64,000 bases of DNA, taken from assembly GCF_000756665.1 (NCBI RefSeq), contig NZ_ARXV01000003.1:186001-250000 (forward strand), in the 5' to 3' direction. This DNA comes from Alcanivorax nanhaiticus (GTDB lineage: Bacteria; Pseudomonadota; Gammaproteobacteria; Pseudomonadales; Alcanivoracaceae). How positions within the stretch are numbered: the first letter of the stretch is position 1; each line of letters starts with the position of its first letter. The notes under the pieces are model-generated. The model saw only the letters and a program-made list of their open reading frames with translations, did no database searches and was not told where the DNA came from. This document shows positions 61,060 to 64,000 of the stretch, one piece after another. The position numbers and the translations under genes are program-made.

Positions 61060-62082
61060 ATGAACAGGATGTTTTGCCAGCAATTCTGGCTATTAGCGGG
61101 GTTAAGCCTGGTCTCCGGGGTGCATGCAGAAACACAACAAAGCACCGATCCGGAACCGGGAATCATTACCAATTCCCCCCCTCATCCGTGCATTCACCAC
61201 AATGGAAACAATGGTTGGGTGGATCGCACGCACAACTGGATGTCCAGAACAGTCTGTGGTCCAAGTCGCTGGGTCGACGGGTTCTTTGCGGGTCCCAACG
61301 AAATCTACACAGAGCAGCCGGGCACACAGCTCAGGGTGATTGCTGCGTCCCGCTTTCAAGAACATGACGGCGATGAAAATGAAGTAAAGGTGCGAGCGAA
61401 GGCTGAACTGCCGAACGCCGAGCATCGTCTCAGCTTGATGTTCAGGAACGATGATGACACCAGTGATGAACTGCGGAACGACCTGGATAGCCGGCCTGAA
61501 GAAGTAGGGCAGAACAACACCGGCTATCGTGCGGCACTCCGCTGGGTTGTTGATATGCCGGAAAGAATGGATATCGACCTTGATGCGGGTGTTCGCTCCG
61601 AGTTGACCACTTTCGTCCGTGCTCGCTATCGCTGGACCACGCCCATATCCTCCCTCGCCACCTTCCGCTTTACGGAAAAGATCTACTGGGAAGATCCGGA
61701 TGGGTTTGGCGCCAACAGTCTTTTTGAGATTGATCGTCCTTTCACTGAACGCTCGACCGTGCGCTTTGCCAGCGAATGGGAGAAAAGTGAGGAATTTAAC
61801 GAAATGAAGCGTGGCTGGTACTTCAACCAATCCGCCAGCGTCTATTTTAGGCTAGGTGCTCAAAGCGGGGTTGGAGCATCAGTGGGGTTTGATGGTTTTA
61901 CGGCCCCGGTTTCCGCTATCCAGACTGTGCGAACCAGCGTCCGATTCAGGCGGAATATCTGGCGCCCCTGGTTTTTTTATGAAATCGAGCCTTATGTTTT
62001 CTGGCCACGAGAGGAGAACTATAAAGGGATTTCCGGGATTGTACTGAGATTGGAGCTGCAGGCGGGATTACCCTACGACTAG
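61060..62082 (+). CDS. Exported, probably outer-membrane protein
   Basis: About 340 aa; start candidates GTG 61054, ATG 61060 and ATG 61069. Signal peptide FWLLAGLSLVSGVHA. The mature part contains two cysteines (PHPCIHH, RTVCGP), then many alternating hydrophobic/polar strands ending in IVLRLELQAGLPYD, consistent with a beta-barrel. No named family is recognised. It is single, divergent from the acyltransferase gene. Confidence 0.7.
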   Translation: MNRMFCQQFWLLAGLSLVSGVHAETQQSTDPEPGIITNSPPHPCIHHNGNNGWVDRTHNWMSRTVCGPSRWVDGFFAGPNEIYTEQPGTQLRVIAASRFQEHDGDENEVKVRAKAELPNAEHRLSLMFRNDDDTSDELRNDLDSRPEEVGQNNTGYRAALRWVVDMPERMDIDLDAGVRSELTTFVRARYRWTTPISSLATFRFTEKIYWEDPDGFGANSLFEIDRPFTERSTVRFASEWEKSEEFNEMKRGWYFNQSASVYFRLGAQSGVGASVGFDGFTAPVSAIQTVRTSVRFRRNIWRPWFFYEIEPYVFWPREENYKGISGIVLRLELQAGLPYD

Positions 62083-62149
62083 ACGGCGAAGCAGGGCAAA
62101 CCGGCATATGCTGGTCCGCCCTGATCATAATGCTCACTGATGCCTGAGC

Positions 62150-62812
62150 TCAGTTGGCCCAACCGCTGGTGCGGCGGCGCCCAGAGCGGGAGCGCATTAC
62201 CAGTCCGATCACCAGACCTGCGCCCAGAATCAACAGGCCAGTCAGCCATTCGCGATAGCGGTTACTGCTGCGAAGCATGACATTCTCGCCTTTCACTTGA
62301 TCCAGTTCAGAGCGTAGCAGGCTCAGTTCTTCGTTGAGACGACGATTGGCTTGATCGAGGCGAATGGGATCAGAAGCAACTTCCTGGAGCTGTTCCAGTT
62401 CGTTGCTTCGTGAGCTCAGGGAGTCTTTGAGGCTCTGGGACTGCTCAGACAGTGCATCGCGCTCGCCCTTGATTTCAGCCAGCTGGGCACGAAGTTTGGC
62501 GGCTTCGGCTTTTGCGGCTTCGCTATCACTACGGGCGCGCTCCAGCAGGATTTCGGCAGTCGGCGACTGGCTCAGGTACTGTTTGCCGATATAGCCCTCA
62601 ATATCGCCATAACGGATTTTGGCCCAGTCGCCATCAAAGCCATAAAACTCGATGCGCGTACCACTTTTGATGCCGCGGTGAACAATCCGGCCACCAGGGT
62701 TGGCTGCGGCGCGAATCGGTACATAGATGCTGTCATCCACCCAGGCTGCGGCAGCATAGGTATTGCCCCAACAGGTGGCGAGGATCATCAGCATGATAGC
62801 TCTTGTGAGCAT
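62150..62812 (-). CDS. SH3-domain periplasmic/membrane protein (TIGR04211-like)
   Basis: The 220-aa protein has a signal peptide, a bacterial SH3 domain (VPIRAAANPGGRIVHRGIKS.. WAKIRYGDIEGYIGKQYLS), a long coiled coil (about residues 85-180) and a C-terminal membrane helix with a basic tail (LLILGAGLVIGLVMRSRSGR). This is the layout of E. coli YgiM. AAGGAG precedes ATG 62812. Probably binds the cell wall; function not established. Confidence 0.9.
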   Translation of the reverse strand: MLTRAIMLMILATCWGNTYAAAAWVDDSIYVPIRAAANPGGRIVHRGIKSGTRIEFYGFDGDWAKIRYGDIEGYIGKQYLSQSPTAEILLERARSDSEAAKAEAAKLRAQLAEIKGERDALSEQSQSLKDSLSSRSNELEQLQEVASDPIRLDQANRRLNEELSLLRSELDQVKGENVMLRSSNRYREWLTGLLILGAGLVIGLVMRSRSGRRRTSGWAN

Positions 62813-62937
62813 GGGTCACTCCTTGGTTCAGGCCGCGCAGTCTAAAACAGAGGTCACGGCGGCGGCGCTACAATAGTCACAATTCAGGCGGCAGACCCTG
62901 ATTGGATTGTAAAAAATCGAAAATACAGCCGTTAGTA

Positions 62938-63237
62938 TCAGGGCAAAACCTTCTTGAACGGCTTAACGGTTACCTGGGCATACACGCCAGCAGCGATGTA
63001 GGGGTCGGCATCAGCCCAGGTCTGTGCGGCCTCAAGGGATTCAAACTCTGCGACCACCAGGGAGCCGGTAAACCCGGCGTCTCCGGGCTCCTCACTATCG
63101 AGAGCGGGGTGCGGGCCAGCCAGAATCAGGCGCCCCTGATCCCGCAGGGTTTCCAGGCGTGCAAGATGGTCTGCGCGAGCCTGTTTTCGCAGCGGTAGTG
63201 AATCGGGTACATCTTGACTGATGATGGCATACAGCAT
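62938..63237 (-). CDS. YciI family protein
   Basis: The 99-aa ferredoxin-like protein shows the YciI pattern [18 protein letters not shown], the [20 protein letters not shown] segment with the conserved His-Asp pair, and [20 protein letters not shown] ending in [16 protein letters not shown] precedes the ATG. It lies 24 bases behind the VC0807-family gene, probably in one transcript. Confidence 0.9.
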   Translation of the reverse strand: MLYAIISQDVPDSLPLRKQARADHLARLETLRDQGRLILAGPHPALDSEEPGDAGFTGSLVVAEFESLEAAQTWADADPYIAAGVYAQVTVKPFKKVLP

Positions 63238-63261
63238 GGCAGTGTCCTTTGCGGAAATCAG

Positions 63262-63996
63262 TTACTTGTGGTGTTCCAGCATCTCTTCGAAGGTCAGCCC
63301 GGTCAGGCTGGTCAGACGCCGTATCAGGTAAAACAGGGCAGCAGCAAAAACGATCATGGAGGGCAGCACGATGACCGGGTAGCTCAGCGCGGTCATTTTA
63401 GCCAGCTCTTCGTTGAATGCCACTGTGCCAGGAGGGCTTTGAAGGATGTATTTGGCCAGACCGTAATTGAGCATTGAAGAGAGAAAAAAGGACCCGGCGA
63501 TCATCCAGGAAGCGACGGTCAGCGTCCGTTCGAATGCAGCCTCGGTGCCCTTGAATGCCAGCCCGGCGGCAATTTTCTCTGTGGCAAAGACCTTGTCGTT
63601 GTAAACGAAAGTGCGCACCAAGGGCCAACGGGTGTAAAGCGAGCCGACTGTCGCCAAGCCCAGAATGCCGGGAATAGCCGCTTCCTTGATGGCCATGTAT
63701 TCCGCATCCAGCTCCAGCAGACCAATGCCGCCAGTCAGCAGGATGCTGATAATGCCAAGGGCAGAATAAAAATTGATCTTGCTGTTGCTGATCAGATCCT
63801 TGAGGCCATAGCCCAACGGGAATGCCAAGGCGACAACAATGGCCCACTTGGTGCCCAGGTATTCATCGCTGGACAGTTTGCTGAGAATCAGGGTGGGGAT
63901 GATGATGTTCAGCAGCAGGTTGGCGAGCAAGCTCTCTTTTTTTGCTGGCTGAGCGGGTGCTCCGCTGGGGCTGTCGGTCTCGGTAGGGCTGCTCAT
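63262..63996 (-). CDS. VC0807 family membrane protein
   Basis: The 244-aa protein has about five to six membrane segments and the family segment LLLNIIIPTLILSKLSSDEY after a polar N-terminus. It is related to the septation-protein-A/IspZ-like group; function unknown. The ATG at 63996 is next to the window edge, so an upstream start cannot be fully excluded. Confidence 0.78.
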   Translation of the reverse strand: MSSPTETDSPSGAPAQPAKKESLLANLLLNIIIPTLILSKLSSDEYLGTKWAIVVALAFPLGYGLKDLISNSKINFYSALGIISILLTGGIGLLELDAEYMAIKEAAIPGILGLATVGSLYTRWPLVRTFVYNDKVFATEKIAAGLAFKGTEAAFERTLTVASWMIAGSFFLSSMLNYGLAKYILQSPPGTVAFNEELAKMTALSYPVIVLPSMIVFAAALFYLIRRLTSLTGLTFEEMLEHHK

Positions 63997-64000
63997 CGCT

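Overview
The window looks like chromosomal DNA of a marine, lipid- and hydrocarbon-oriented gammaproteobacterium, most likely Alcanivorax or a close relative. This is inferred from gene content: a 2-methylcitrate cycle of the AcnD/PrpF type, a stand-alone cytochrome P450, a PhaC-like hydrolase, several thioesterases, three acyltransferase or lipase types, an alkyl-DHAP-synthase-like flavoprotein, ppsR/ppsA and tesA-ybbA-ybbP. No rRNA, tRNA, CRISPR array or complete insertion sequence is visible.

Layout. 1-1.9 kb: the 3' part of a large exported, cysteine-containing protein that resembles FilF of the Acinetobacter fil cluster. 2.4-9.5 kb: propionate operon (GntR regulator, prpB, prpC, acnD, prpF) with two copies of a palindromic operator in front. 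9.5-12.1 kb: accessory stretch with two toxin-antitoxin modules (vapBC, then mntA-hepT), each bracketed by direct repeats, one of which carries a decayed copy of the prpF 3' end. 12.2-18.5 kb: four consecutive exported proteins sharing a short N-terminal motif (Fil/DUF6160-like). 18.8-23.5 kb: ppsR and ppsA, separated by a parDE module and repeats. 23.6-32 kb: Rieske protein, lytic transglycosylase, an FMN glutamate-synthase-like enzyme whose 3' end was overwritten by a 288-bp inverted-repeat element, glutathione reductase, P450, orphan ParA, DUF1232 and DUF805 proteins. 32-40.7 kb: two tandem paralogous periplasmic proteins, then PhaC-like hydrolase, two hotdog thioesterases, a ferritin-like diiron protein, patatin, MFS transporter and Ada. 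40.9-47.3 kb: OmpA lipoprotein, then a DGAT/TMEM68-like acyltransferase, AGPS-like flavoprotein, GlpD and FGGY kinase, a possible glycerolipid or ether-lipid operon. 47.4-64 kb: mainly housekeeping genes (MerR regulator, cation/proton antiporter, Bcr/CflA-type exporter, tesA/ybbA/ybbP, DUF924, DUF4442, DUF349, PlsC-like acyltransferase, SH3 protein, YciI, VC0807 family).

Two families of short dispersed palindromic repeats (A, with GTGGGAGC ends; B, with GTAGGGCGG ends) are dense between 2 and 24.2 kb, absent as far as I can see from 24.2 to 52.4 kb, and reappear once at 52.4-52.5 kb. They sit in intergenic gaps only.

Functional reading: propionyl-CoA is oxidised to pyruvate by the prp genes, and PpsA (controlled by PpsR) can return pyruvate to gluconeogenesis, as expected for growth on odd-chain alkanes or fatty acids. 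The lipid genes at 33-47 kb and 55-61 kb would act on acyl chains and glycerolipids. The most promising places for undescribed biology are the Fil-like surface cluster, the AGPS-like operon, and the repeat-bracketed toxin-antitoxin cassettes.
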